DNA of 64,000 nt from Opisthorchis felineus (GCA_004794785.1 SJOL01007550.1:34875-98874), one strand, 5' to 3'. Shown: positions 22,640-34,004, counted from the first letter of the stretch. Notes: generated from the letters alone by a model not told the origin. Translations and numbers: made by a program.

Positions 22640-23080
22640 AAATGGAAGCAAGTAAAAAGGGGTGAGTAACTCAAGAGTGACAATGACAAATAAGGATGGA
22701 GGTCTCCCCCAGCCAACCAAAGATTGAGTTGGCTCTGTAGTCAGTAAAATGCTCGCCGGTTTTCGTTCTACTAGGAGCGATAATACACTTTCGTTTTTGT
22801 TTCGAATGTGAGCAACGTAGTTGGGAGGTTGAAGGACAAATTGCAGTACACAATCCCTTTGTTCACCGACTCAAATACGGGGTTATAATGCACAACAGTT
22901 TGAACGTGGACAAGAAACAATATGGGGTGGGCAGTTCAAAGTCGCTATTTCGGTCGGCTGCTACGGGTCTGTTTTCGAGAAAAAAGGATGGGTTACCGCA
23001 TGATGGACTCAGTAAAGCTATTCAAGGTCACGGCAGTTCAAGATATACGTGACCCTAACTCAACTAAAGATAATGGTAAT
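22640..23080. other. No recognisable gene or repeat
   Basis: Frames of at most 109 codons (22922-23251), the 3' half of which lies in an antisense SINE A. No domain recognised. Confidence 0.4.
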
Positions 23081-23084
23081 CTTT

Positions 23085-23265
23085 CAGGTGTAATACCCTT
23101 CCGGTGCCTAGATGTCAGCTCAGCCGAAGGAAGCATGAGAGCCGAGATACTGCCAGATTTTCCAAACCTAGACAATAGCAGTCAAGATGCCCGGAGGGTT
23201 GGGTTCGAACCACGGACCTTTCTGTCAGTGGGTTCGCTGATTAACCATTGAGCTATCAGCAGCTC
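23085..23265 (-). repeat. SINE family A, antisense copy
   Basis: GTAATACCCTTCCGGTGCCT, CGAAGGAAGCATGAGAGCCG, GGGTTCGAACCACGGACC (antisense B box) and AACCATTGAGCTATC (antisense A box) occur in family order. Moderately diverged. Confidence 0.85.
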
Positions 23266-23269
23266 AAAT

Positions 23270-23785
23270 AATTCAACCAAATCAACTGACGGAATTCTCT
23301 CCACGCATTTTTCGGACCAAATTCACGAGTTCCTCGGAAACAAAAAATTGAAGAAGGAATCGATGTGGAAAAAACTTTCATGCTACACACCGTAACTCCA
23401 CACAAAGCTCACAACAAGAAAGAAGGTTTTGACAAAGTCCTGACGTGATTGCATATCGAGGTTCATATTGGTCATCAGATATTGTTCAAACTTAAAACAA
23501 AATGGTTTGTAGAAGATGGCAATTTTTGAGTGATTTACGGATGATTTCAGCCAGGCAATGGAATTTCGCTGCTTGAGCTGTTGCAAAGACGATCGACCGA
23601 AACATTTGCGAAACTCTGACGTCAGATGACGTGTACGTGATTGACGTCATTTCTTTCTTGTACCAACTCTACGTAGTTTTGCACTCTTTCCTACTGAAAA
23701 ATCTAACGGTACAAATCAATGGTCGTTAAACAGAGGCCTCAAAGTCACTCAACCAAATACGATCAGGATGAGTCGAGAAAAATAA
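23270..23785. other. No recognisable gene or repeat
   Basis: One 67-codon minus-strand frame (23383-23586) without recognised domain. AT-rich. Confidence 0.4.
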
Positions 23786-23789
23786 ACGC

Positions 23790-24340
23790 ATTTACACACC
23801 AGTTTGTTTTCAACGGAAGGCAGCTGAATTCCAGCTAAATCTCCGGGTTATGATATGATTCACTTTAGCCTGTCGTTTCTACCGATATAACGAGTGTGTT
23901 TCTTCAGTTGATTACAGTTCAGTTTTCAAGTAGAACATGAGGCTAACGGAACCGCGGAGACTGTACCTACCTGCTGAGCCCCAAGAAGGGTGAGACCGGT
24001 CGCACGCTGTCGTAGAATTTCCAGCAAACTCATGAATAGTGTGTTCTGTCTGGACAATATCCTGTGATATCACGAATATCGTATCAACTGAAACATGAGG
24101 CGGCTTTGGTGAAGCACATTCAGTTGAAAGATATTATAAACGAGGGATTCATTTGGGTTTCCTGCTAAAACCAAGTAGGTGTGCAGATTTTGTGTAGTTC
24201 GCGGATTTCCTTCAATCTGTGTTCAATTAGGACATGAGGCTGATGAAAACTCGAAAACTGCGTCTACCTGACGAAGCCCAAGAAAAAAGAAACCAATTTT
24301 GCGCTATCAAAGAGATTTCAGCGACTTTAGGAGTAGTGTA
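23790..24340. repeat. Repeat C locus: antisense piece then two tandem sense units
   Basis: Bases 23790-23875 are antisense C (CACACCAGTTTGTTTTCAAC, AATTCCAGCTAAATCTCC). A sense unit starts at 23925 (TTCAAGTAGAACATGAGG) and a second, more diverged one at about 24222, a period of about 297 bp. The arrangement repeats that at 10160-10860. Confidence 0.8.
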
Positions 24341-24344
24341 CCTT

Positions 24345-26290
24345 TGTGATCACAATAAGCTTACCCAGGCGTGTTACCTCTAGTCACAATCAAGGGAGGC
24401 GAGTAACTGTGAATTGCCTCAAGAATGCAGAATTCCTAAAAATTGGGCGATGGTTTTCAGCCTTACCTTCGCTTAAAAACGGTGGTTTTCATGGGTCCTT
24501 CTACAAGACAGTGCGCTCGTCTTGTCATTGATTGAATTCGGAAGAGCCCCTCAGAGATCACATTCTGGATGTAAGAAATCATTGGTATTTTGATGATCAT
24601 TCAAAACCAATCACGAGCTTTTTACCTTTTACGCCAGTTTTTCCAAACCTTTATTCGTTCAGTTTCTCCATACGACCGGATGTGGGAAAAGTGTTTTTTC
24701 CTCAAAAACTCGTCCACTGGTTCGGCTCTAGACAACATCTTTTATCATTCGATCTGTTTCTTTCATACCTCACTGCGTTTTCTTCATACGGTGCTTTGTT
24801 CGACTGGGAGCCACATGAAGAGGTCACATTCTACGAAGTTGTTTGTAAAACACATACTTCTCTAGAACGAAGTGAAATGCTTTTTTTTGGTTCTTGAAAT
24901 GGTTAATTTACTCTACTAGAGGAAACATAGCAATGTCAGTGCGTCAGAAGAAAATTGCCGTACAATTTAAAACGTTTCAGTTAACCATAGAGAATGAATG
25001 ACTAAATGGGGAAATCAATGTCAGGAATTCAAAATTTAAATTTTAAAGGTAGAGTGCACCTAGGTCTTAAGGATAGAGACGGAGAGTCTACCGTTACGGA
25101 GTGCCATTTGACTGCGGTGGCAGTTTAGGCCATATTTCGCCCTGCAAAGTACGGCTTGATGGTCCTGAAGTTTGAAAATTTGTGACATGTGACTGTAGAT
25201 TCACGCGAAATTGTTGTGGGAGGTTGTCGTTTGTTACTCAGTTCACCAAACTGACCAAACGTGTCATCCCACATTTCCTCATTTCCACAAAATGAGTTCA
25301 CCAATGAGGCGGGGTGTCAGGTGTTAACTCTGAACGCGCAGTCCACCTAATGAGACTCTTTCAGTACGCAGCACGTTCGCCTTCGCAGGACAAACAACAT
25401 TTGGTGTATCACCTGCAAAAACCCAAGCCTGCAGTTTGGTACTTGTCGGTTGATTGTTAGCATCGTGAATTACGTGACCATTTAATAAATGGTCAAATCC
25501 GCAATGAATTCGGGCTGATTTGGAAGGCCAATAGTGCTATATACGTCATTCACACAGGTGAGTCAGGAGTGTAGACTGTAGACCTGAGCATCGCGTGACC
25601 AGAACCAGCAAATTCACCTGATAAGTTCCGCTGGATTGTTTTTCTACGATCGATCATCTGTTTTGTAAACTCATGCTGTCACCACACTAGTTTTCTGTAC
25701 CGTTAATTAGTCATGGATGTGTCTGGGCTGAGCATTTCGCTCACTTTCCCGATCATCCAATTCGTAGGTCGCATTATCACAAGAAACTGCACACGTAGAC
25801 ATCATTGTGTGAGAAACATTCGTCCGCCTCCCTCCCACAATTCGTGTTTGTGGGGGTGGCATGCGGGTACAAATCGGTCCACTGGGCACGTTGTTACTAC
25901 CTGTCTTCCAAGACTCACCGATGTAAAATATTAGGGGTTACCTCAGCCGGTCACTTCACTGTTTTTGCGAAAGTTCTACACTTTCATGCTTTCTTTAAAT
26001 CTTATTCACAAATTTGTTACTGCGCAGATTGTTCCAACCTGTTTTCTTGTCACATTCTGTAGCATTTTTGAGGCGCGCGACTTCTTCGTATCTGGGTTAC
26101 CGAAACACGTCTTCATGCGCAGTGTAACTTACAGGAGTATCAGCTTTATCGTCGGTAAGCACCCGTAAAAATTTGTCCAGGATAAACCCGAAGTAGTTCA
26201 CATGAGTGAGTCTTGGAAGATGAGCAGACAAACTTCAAAAAAGATCTTACTTAAGTTTACCTAAAAAGAGGCAGAAAATAACTTTCTGGA
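24345..26290. other. No recognisable gene; AT-rich stretch with long but unassigned frames
   Basis: A 121-codon plus frame (24532-24897) and an overlapping 91-codon frame (24590-24865) are Phe/Ser-rich, as expected of AT-rich noncoding DNA. Frames at 25707-26168 overlap on both strands. No domain or splice-supported exon was recognised. Confidence 0.4.
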
Positions 26291-26294
26291 ACGA

Positions 26295-26426
26295 GACAGC
26301 TCAGTGGTTAAGGCGCGAAATTACTGACCGTAAGATCCATGGTTCGAACCCCACCCCGACAGCTCCTGTCCAGGCTTGACCAATCTGGCAGGATCCTGTT
26401 GGTATGTCAGCTAGACACCGAACGAT
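26295..26426 (+). repeat. SINE family A, sense, 5' part
   Basis: Starts with a tRNA-like head, ACAGCTCAGTGGTTAAGG (A box) and ATGGTTCGAACCCC (B box), then CTGTCCAGGCTTGACCAATC and TAGACACCGAACG. The central part of the body is shortened. Confidence 0.85.
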
Positions 26427-26429
26427 TAT

Positions 26430-27030
26430 TTATTCCTATTATTTCGAAACTTTAAGACCGAACAAGACATTCTATCTCGTTTTTTTAATTCCGTGAGATA
26501 TTCCGAACCACGACCAAACAGAATGTCATCAGTTTACTTAGACCACGACGCACGAGGTAAAAGCAAACAGGAAATGAACAGCCCCTTGATAATCACTCAT
26601 GTGGGCTGGTAGTGATGAGAGTTCGATCGATAAAACAGCCAAACACAAAAGTATAATCAAACGTTTCTCAAATTTCACACATGAGTCACAGCCAGCTAAG
26701 CTATGGATAATCAGCAGGCATATGTGCTTGCCTCTCCGAATTTCTTCGCATGAGTCATCAAACGGTTCGCGAAAAAAGGACTGTTTGAAGCGTAGAACGT
26801 TCACTACTTCGTCGACGAAAGTTTCTGGTTGGGTCACTTGAGTTTCGAGAGCTTCGGGTGCAAATGAATTATTAGCAAAATCTGAACATCCCCGTCGTAA
26901 TTAGTGTACACAAGAAAATATAAAGGGAAAGTCCTAGGAAAGGGTAATGAACAAATTCGGGATAAAAAAAACATCAGCCAAGCTTTAACCGACTACCGTT
27001 GATTTGAAACCATGTGACGTCATTAGCGAA
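26430..27030. other. No recognisable gene or repeat
   Basis: Overlapping 99-codon (minus, 26538-26837) and 80-codon (plus, 26599-26841) frames cover the same bases. Neither shows a recognised domain. Confidence 0.4.
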
Positions 27031-27034
27031 CTAC

Positions 27035-27230
27035 GCTTATTTGCATACCAATTTAGTTTTGACGGGGGACACCTGGAAACCAGCTGAATCTCTTGTTTAT
27101 GATGTTGTTAACAACATCATAAAGGTTGGCGGAAACTCGGGGACTGCGCCTACCCGAGGAGCTCCAAGATGGACGAAACCGGTCGTGGGCTGACGAAGAG
27201 TTTTAAGCAACCTAATGAGTGGTGAATTAC
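27035..27230. repeat. Repeat C fold-back with perfect central palindrome
   Basis: Bases 27035-27108 are antisense C (TTTGCATACCAATTTAGTTT to CTGAATCTCTTGTTTATG). Bases 27117-27225 are sense C (GGTTGGCGGAAACTCGGGGA, GACGAAACCGGTCGTGGGCT). The junction is a perfect 28-bp palindrome (27096-27123, centre GTTGTT|AACAAC). Sense and antisense halves start at different points of the unit, so this is not a simple mirrored copy. Confidence 0.8.
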
Positions 27231-27364
27231 GTCATTCTTTGTGAGTCTACTTTTCCGGCAAATAATTGACCGTCCTAAGTGGTGAAGAGTTCATATTTTT
27301 CACTTGTGACGGTGTCAGTATATTCGGAATGGTTGATAGTGTGAAGAGATTCGGAATTTGCAGT

Positions 27365-27680
27365 GATGATTCCGTCCTTTAAGTGAAGCCAGTCTGTGCT
27401 GAAGAGTCTAAAAGCAGCTGTTTCCTTGTTATTGGGAATAATCAGTGGTGCGAATCTCACGAAACTCCAATAGGGAGTTTCGAACCTGGGATCTCCCTGT
27501 TAGCAGTTTGAACATTTAACCTTTGAGCTACGTGGACCTGATCAGAGGTGTGATTAGCTCTCACTTAGGATATGGCGTTACTCATCCTTAAATCACGGAA
27601 ACCACATCTCGTGGTCACGTAATGACTTGCTCCTCGAGTGACGACTTCTCAGATGGAAGCTCCCCATTTGAACCACTGTT
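27365..27680 (-). repeat. SINE family B, near full-length antisense copy
   Basis: From the 3' end: CCTTTAAGTGAAGCCAGTCT, GCTGTTTCCTTGTTATTGGG, GGAGTTTCGAACCTGGGA (antisense B box), GCAGTTTGAACATTTAACC. It then continues through GGTGTGATTAGCTCTCA to the 5' block GAGTGACGACTTCTCAGATG. Block order is the reverse of the sense copy at 33455-33770. Confidence 0.85.
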
Positions 27681-28010
27681 GCCCTTACTGTTGAGGCCAG
27701 ACAAGTTTCAACCGAAAAAAGTTCAGTACCACCATGATCGAAATCGTGGACAGTGTCAGTGGTTGAAATTCAGTGTGGCTGGTAGTTTGGCAGCACGAGC
27801 ACTTAGTGTCCGTGGCCTACAGTGTTTCGATATTTGTTCACATGTGCAGAACAGCACTATATGAGACAGCGCTAGCCAAGTGACATTCCTGAACAATCTA
27901 CGTGGTGAAATTCGCTGTAGGTTCAGACAGAATTACAAAGCTGAGTGCAGCGCGCACTAAGGAATTACATACTAGCTGAATGCGAAGTCAGCATATACCA
28001 TCGAGTGCAG
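27681..28010. other. No recognisable gene or repeat
   Basis: Overlap of an 80-codon frame (27622-27864) with SINE B only; nothing recognised in 27681-28010. Confidence 0.4.
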
Positions 28011-28011
28011 C

Positions 28012-28160
28012 AGAACGTGGTTCGTACCCAGCCCCCGCATCTCGATCACTCCTGTCTAGGCTCGGACAACCTGGCCGGTTCTCATCTCTGGTGCTTCCTT
28101 CGGGTGGCTTGGCAGCTAGGTTCCGAAAGAATGTTACATCTGTACAATGGCAGTTAGGCA
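28012..28160 (+). repeat. SINE family A, 5'-truncated sense copy
   Basis: Begins at the B box (ACGTGGTTCGTACCCAGCC), then TCCTGTCTAGGCTCGGACAA, GTGCTTCCTTCGGGTGGCTT, GGCAGCTAGGTTCCGAAAGA and ATGTTACATCTG. The tRNA A-box end is missing, as expected for incomplete reverse transcription. A trinucleotide array begins shortly after its 3' end. Confidence 0.85.
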
Positions 28161-28198
28161 CCAGCATGTTTTACTGGTGTGTTGCTGTCAATGATTGG

Positions 28199-28240
<42 letters not shown>

Positions 28241-28334
28241 CGATGATGATGATGATGATGATGAAGAGGATGATGATGATGGTGATGATGATGATGATGA
28301 TGATGATGACGATGATGATGATGATGATGATGAT
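28199..28334. repeat. GAT trinucleotide microsatellite, ~135 bp
   Basis: Nearly continuous GAT units with scattered GAC, GAAGAG and GGT interruptions. It generates poly-Asp, poly-Met, poly-Ile and poly-Ser frames on both strands (28154-28422) that should not be annotated as genes. Confidence 0.97.
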
Positions 28335-28790
28335 ACAGGAGGACGGGGCAAACAGCCGCTCCGTAGATGTGAATTTCATTTACCCAGTTAAACCCTGCTT
28401 TACTCCATGGGGCATTCTCTAGCTGGATAGCCGATTTTCTGGAACTATCGTGCAGATGCTCACGTGGTTATCATATCTAGGTAACAAAATGTACACTGGT
28501 GAAAACGCTGGGACATTTTAGAACATAGTGCTGCCACCGATATATCTCCAGACTTACTCTCTATTTCGACTGGGTTTTCGTACTCGACTTCTTTGGGTGG
28601 ACTTTTCAGAAACTATCCACGTGTCCATCTTTACATTTTCCGGACTAATTACTTATCCAGCAGGTTTTAAGCGTCCGTGGGAAGACCTGGAAGGCGTAGC
28701 AATCGACCAACACAACCAGAGCAGTTACTGGGTCGCCTTTTGGGGCATTGGGAAAACCAGTCACTTCTCTCAAACGTGAACATCATCGCC
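28335..28790. other. No recognisable gene or repeat
   Basis: An 83-codon plus frame (28528-28779) is the only notable one; no domain recognised. Confidence 0.4.
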
Positions 28791-28799
28791 TGTTCAGAC

Positions 28800-29015
28800 G
28801 GGCAAATTCATATGCATTCAGCATGCCCTGGCGAAGTACTGGTAACACGATTGCCTTGCATGTGAGATGTCCGGAGTTCAAACCCCGACAAGAAGAATAC
28901 ACGACTGATGAGCCTTAAGCAGATTGAAACTTGAGTCTTCTGGTGTGGACTCACCAGTATAGTTGAACCAGGACAGTAGAAGGACTGTTCAAACGAGAGT
29001 GATGTGGGCGCGATC
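28800..29015 (+). repeat. SINE family F (tRNA-like), sense copy
   Basis: CCCTGGCGAAGTACTGGTAA resembles an A-box region. GGAGTTCAAACCCCG near 28874 is a B-box-like match. The downstream body, GAAACTTGAGTCTTCTGGTG to GGACTGTTCAAACGAGAGTG, aligns with 60665-60760, and the head aligns with the antisense copy at 30290-30375. Distinct from families A and B. Confidence 0.65.
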
Positions 29016-29019
29016 TATC

Positions 29020-30135
29020 TAATTTCGTCAGCCAATCCGTGAAAATAATTCTATTGCCCACTCGCCAACAATAAGGTAGGAGGTTATGAATGTCAGCGAG
29101 ACTCAAATGCTATTTGCTAATAGTGATTATGTTTTTTAAGGAACTCAACTTCCTATATAGTGTATATTGGAAGGTCTGACGTGGTCTGTAGCCCACGGTT
29201 AGGTTTAAGGTTTTCCCGAAAAATTATATCATTCCTGACGATGACTACCACATCCGAATGAGTAATTCTCAACGTCAGACGTCAGTTGGAGTTTTCGGAC
29301 GACCGTATTGGTTATCCTGGTAGCTTTACCCGTTTATACCACGACACCAAGTCCTTGCATTGAACTACGGTTGAGTGAACGCGAGGATTGACGTGTCCGT
29401 AGCTTATTGCCTTCGGCATGATTAACTGATCGATGAGGAGGTCAGCTGACTCATCCGGCGTATGAAAAATCGAGAAAAAAACGTTCAGCACACGTCCTGC
29501 ATTCGCAATCGGTTCACACATCGCTTGTGTCCTACAAGCAGCATTACGTTCGGTCATTCAATCATTAACCGTCGTCAGTAAAACTACTCGCGCAACTGTT
29601 CCATGTTTGAATCATGCTCTCAGGAACACAACACTGGCGATCAATAAGCAATCGATCTCCCAAGGCAATTAACGCATGTTCACAACACTTTGTGAATGAG
29701 TTGTGACTAGTTTTAGACGAAAGCGATCCAGTTCTAGTAGAGGTCGCTACAGCACTACCACCTCGTCCGTGAAGTGTGCGTGTGTGCTAAAATCGACCAG
29801 ATTCACAGGTGACAACTATGGAAATGCCAGGACTGCTCACCGCGCAGAACGAAAATTTGGACACGACTTTTAAAGTTAATCAAAAACACGCAAACAACTT
29901 CTGGATAAACAAACGAACTTTCGGAAATGAGTAAGCAGAGCAAACAGAATACTCATCTCAGCACCATGGGTAAATTTTGGTAGTTTGTGCAAGGCGCAAC
30001 GTAGTTCCATCGAATAAAGTTCATTGGGATGCTCAAACAGGATACAGAACAAAGAAGGCATGTCGACTGCGATAGCATGAGCTGAACGCAGACTAGGTGT
30101 TCACCAGATCGCAGAATAAACACCTTGGGCAATAA
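29020..30135. other. No recognisable gene or repeat
   Basis: Minus-strand frames of 61-100 codons (29312-29557, 29876-30255) without recognised family; the last runs into SINE F. Confidence 0.4.
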
Positions 30136-30139
30136 TAGT

Positions 30140-30375
30140 TGCTCAGTTACCTGTAGCTGATTGTAACGTTTGTAGAATTTGCGTCCACACCACTGGTCCT
30201 GTCCTGGCGCAGTACGACTGGTGGATCCATAACAAAGAAGGGGTAAAGGAAGCAAGGGACTTGAATCTGACTCTTATTAGAGTTTATCAGCAGTGCAGTG
30301 GTCGTGTAGGAGTTTGAACTCCGGACATTAGACATGCGGAGCGAACGTGTTACCAGTAGTCCACCAGAGCACGCT
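30140..30375 (-). repeat. SINE family F, antisense copy
   Basis: On the minus strand: GGACTACTGGTAACACGTTC (A-box region), TGTCCGGAGTTCAAACTCC (B box), an AATAAGAGTCAGATTC stretch, then the body TATGGATCCACCAGTC to GTGGACGCAAATTCTACAAA. The last part aligns with 60712-60770. Confidence 0.65.
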
Positions 30376-30379
30376 GCAC

Positions 30380-31350
30380 CTCCGAATTTTCACGTTCGAA
30401 CAGATGATGATGCACACGCTTGAGCGAAGTGACCGGTTTTCCCGATGCTTCGAACGACGACCCAGTAACTGTTCTGGTTAGCAGGACGAATCAAGCCTAT
30501 AGGACAGGAAACTAGTTAACCTGCTTGCACCAGACATTTTAATCGGAAGCTTAGTTAATTAAACAAGTATATTAACATCTGGGAAGTACATATCGCTACA
30601 CGTTTGGTGAAGATGAAGACCCCTCCCCCCGTGTTCCAGTCTCAAGCTCGAGCAGGTTGTCCATTCTGGTGGCTAGCGGTGGTTGTCGGAGCCGAGGTCC
30701 TGGTGGTAGCGGACAGTCTTGTGGGATGCTATTGATCAGTCTATGGGAAAAAATTATGCGGTTCTATTACGACATTTGTTTGCTGCATGCTTCACCGCTG
30801 TCGTTTGACAGGTAGCAATGAGTAACTCAGTAGTGTTAGAATTTATTTATTTGTTTGCAAAAAAAAAACGATTAGAACATACAAGTGTAAAAGGGTCGAA
30901 AGACATTTGCGCGCGGAAAATTATGGGGCTGCCTCTGAAGAGCAAACGGTTCAATAACACTTGTCGTGTCAGACGGAGTGCAATTTAAACTTACGGTTCT
31001 CAGCTAGTTCACTCAATGTAATAGACTCAGCTTAGCAGCCGGATTATCTATAATTTTCAGATACGGTATTCCCCTCCAGAATGACCCTTCTTTATAACGT
31101 CTTCCCTCTTACTAATGACATTGTTAGACGTAAGTTGAGAATCCATTCGAAAAAGCACAACTTGAAATGACCATTCCTTAAACTTTCCAAACGATCACTT
31201 TTGCATATTTTTGAACGCCCTCCTCAATCTCGTCCAAAAGGAACACAAACACTGTATGACGTAGCCGGCTTAGTAGTGTGTTTTATATTGCTTCTTCATG
31301 GTGTGTTGAATAAAATTTTATGCGAGTAAAAAATGGTAGTCTAGAGGCGG
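30380..31350. other. No recognisable gene or repeat
   Basis: No open frame of note. Poly-A run (30859-30868) and AT-rich DNA near 30840 and 31100-31210. Confidence 0.4.
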
Positions 31351-31354
31351 GAAC

Positions 31355-31650
31355 AATCCACAAGCTGTATGAATCTTTCATCTGGGAAGTCGTCATTCGA
31401 GGAGCCAGTCAATACGTGTGGCCACGTGATGTGGATCACGTGATTGAAAGACGAGTGGTGCCATATCCTGTCCAGGAGCTGATCAGCTGCTCGTGGACAA
31501 GCTTTCTAGTGTTCTATTACTAGCCTGGAGGTTGCGAGTTCAAATCTCCCTGAAGGGTCTTGGAGACTGATAGTGAGACATCTGTATAGTGCTTCTCGGC
31601 TTTTCAGCATAGATTAGCATCAGTCACAGGACAAAAGTTCGATTGGAATG
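31355..31650 (+). repeat. SINE family B, sense copy with altered middle
   Basis: CTTTCATCTGGGAAGTCGTC, CATTCGAGGAGCCAGTCAAT and ACGTGATGTGGATCACGTGA match the 5' block. The B-box-like GAGTTCAAATCTCC and the 3' block TGCTTCTCGGCTTTTCAGCA then TCACAGGACAAAAG follow. The A-box segment differs from other copies. Confidence 0.8.
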
Positions 31651-31659
31651 GTAGAGAAA

Positions 31660-32515
31660 ATCAGAAACCTCGATCAGCACGTACTGGTATCAACTAATGG
31701 TATTCAGTCACCGCCTAGCCAGGACCAACTATGTGCAATTAATCCGGCAAGTTCAGAGACGGCAGTGTATGCTTTTTCATGAAAGCACACCATATCAGAC
31801 TAAACTAGATTAAACAGTCGGCTTATCTACAACGAAAGGGCATACTGATTCGAGCCATCTTAGTGGGATTATGATACCTTCGTCCATCCATCTATCTTGA
31901 TCTCCCACTAGGACCATGATCCCTCAACTGACAGTGGCTACCGAAAGTTGAAAAATCTATAAAGCCCGCTTGTCTCCCAAAACTACCAGGCGCTAGTCTC
32001 CAGCCGGGGTCGGGTACAAGACAAAAGCTATCATCAACTGACACCCTAGACAAACGAGACGTCGCAGTTTCCCCAGTATGATTTCAGGAGCAATTTCTGT
32101 ACTTAGAGACACTAAACCAGTTTTCGCAAGAGAAGATCAAATCGGTTCGTCCTGACAGTAGAAAAAACTTGGCTGTCATAGTATATTACTGCACCATGCT
32201 GTGCTTCTGGAGGGTTTGATTGATACAAGTACATACATGTTGGAATTGGGTGCGTACGAAACTGTGGCAAGCAAAATTTCTATACTGGTACATTTGTTTC
32301 CATTTGCTGCATGGTAGACCTGACTGTGATTTGGGTATGGTTTTGAGAGTTGGCAAGGCTCTAACGATCTTCCTCCGCTGAGTCGCTGTTGTGAAAACCA
32401 ATTTAGTGTCTATAAGTACAGGGGCTGCTCCTCAGAGGTAGGCGGATCTGAAGCAGTCACCACAGACACGACAATGTCACTAGGCCAAATAACGTATATA
32501 ATCATCTAGGTAGAT
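31660..32515. other. No recognisable gene or repeat
   Basis: One 71-codon minus frame (32186-32401), no recognised domain. Confidence 0.4.
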
Positions 32516-32523
32516 CACGGATT

Positions 32524-32600
<77 letters not shown>
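32524..32600. repeat. GATA tetranucleotide microsatellite, ~77 bp
   Basis: About 19 uninterrupted GATA/ATAG units. The 93-codon minus frame across it encodes a repeating Tyr-Leu-Ser-Ile peptide and is an artefact. Confidence 0.98.
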
Positions 32601-32604
32601 TGCG

Positions 32605-33230
32605 AAACGTTGTCTGCAATGTATACTATTAGATCAACTTGAAGAATTGGATTGCTCACGCTAGCAAAACTGCTGGGCAACGTAAAATTTGAATGTGTGT
32701 GCACCACAGAAAGAAACCAAAGAACAAACAGAAGATAAAAATTTTCACCCGAAACTATCAAATATTATTCGTTATATAGTATGGAACCTAAGTCCTCTTT
32801 CAGTAGACGCGGTTTTTTAACCGTCTGCAAAGTGACTGCTCTTCCAGCGACCAGCATCAACAGGATCGATAGTACAGCTCGGGCTCTAGGAAATTTGTGT
32901 AAAGTGATTAACCTGTGGTCAAAAGCTGTCTTGCGAACAAAGGTGCTTGGTCCCGAGTAGCTGACTTTTGTCTCACGTCTGAGGTTATGACCGTCTAATC
33001 TTCCAAATTGAGTGTCAGCTTAGCCGCAAGTGGCAGCGTCGGTAAAAGTCTCAGATCGTCGTGATCACATACTTTGAAATCAAAGAGCCACTGCAAAATG
33101 AGACATTCTCAGTTGCACAGCTGAAACAGCACAATACAAGAGGACCCTCGGGTTCCGTCTAAGATCTGTGATCACCTTTGAATGGTACTCGTGAGGAAAC
33201 TTCTGCCTTTGCCTTGGCAACAACAGGGTA
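32605..33230. other. No recognisable gene or repeat
   Basis: No frame of note and no recognised repeat. Confidence 0.4.
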
Positions 33231-33234
33231 TCTG

Positions 33235-33355
33235 TACAGTTCGTTATTCAAGTAGAACATAAGGTTGACCGCAAATCGGGGACTGTGCGTACCTTACTGA
33301 GGCTTATGGGAGGGTTGTCCAGGTGTCTTTAGTCACCTTGCGGGTATTGTTCGTG
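33235..33355 (+). repeat. Repeat C, partial sense copy
   Basis: TTATTCAAGTAGAACATAAG, GGTTGACCGCAAATCGGGGA, CTGTGCGTACCTTACTGAGG and GTCACCTTGCGGGTA match the first third of the C unit. Confidence 0.75.
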
Positions 33356-33454
33356 TTGTTTGTTCATTCCAACCGTTCCAGAAGGCCATAATTGAAAAAA
33401 GTTGGTTTCACCAAAGTCTGTTCATTAAGAGGACAAAATTCCAAATCTCCTCAC

Positions 33455-33770
33455 ACTACAGTCACTCTATACGTGCCTCAGAGGAAGAATAATTTCACAA
33501 GATGAGTGAAACTTCCGTCTGGAAATTCGTCACTCGGAAAGCCAGCTAAAGCATGGGACAACGTGATGTGGATCCCGTGATTGAAGGGTGAGCGGCGCTA
33601 TATCCTGTCTAATTGCGAGTTAATCACACTGCTGAGCGGTTAGGTTTTCAAACTACTAGCCAGGAGGTCAAGGGTTCGAAACTCCCTACTGGAGTTTCGT
33701 GAGATGCGCACTGCTGATGATTTCAAATACGGATGAAACGGCTGCACAGTGCTTCTAATCTCCCAGGCAT
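33455..33770 (+). repeat. SINE family B, near full-length sense copy (best copy)
   Basis: Ordered blocks: CCTCAGAGGAAGAATAA, CAACGTGATGTGGATCCCGT, GAGCGGCGCTATATCCTGTC, GAGTTAATCACACTGCTGAG. The tRNA-like head is embedded in the middle: A box near GAGCGGTTAGG (33635) and B box GGTTCGAAACTCC (33692). The 3' part is GTTTCGTGAGATGCGCACTG, ATACGGATGAAACGGCTGCA, CAGTGCTTCTAATCT. An internal rather than 5'-terminal tRNA-like unit suggests the B family is composite. Confidence 0.85.
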
Positions 33771-34004
33771 AAAACTCACGGGTGTTTTACGACACAGTGT
33801 GGGACTGGGTATTATTAGGGCGCCTTTTGGGCAATAAATCTAAAACAGCTGGATGCCTCCTTAACAACTCTTCGTGCGTTAGTAAGGCAGGTGTAGCTGA
33901 AAAATGACGTTCGGAAAACTCGACCATGTCTAAACGAAGCTGTAATTTTAAATGTGTCGAAGTGTGCGCAACTGGAGTGTGCTTACTGGTGGTTGACATG
34001 ATGG

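Noticed and set aside
28154..28422. Poly-Asp, poly-Ser, poly-Ile and poly-Met open frames
   Set aside because: All are translations of one GAT microsatellite in different frames and strands.
32480..32761. 93-codon minus frame with a repeating Tyr-Leu-Ser-Ile membrane-like peptide
   Set aside because: It is the translated GATA tetranucleotide array.
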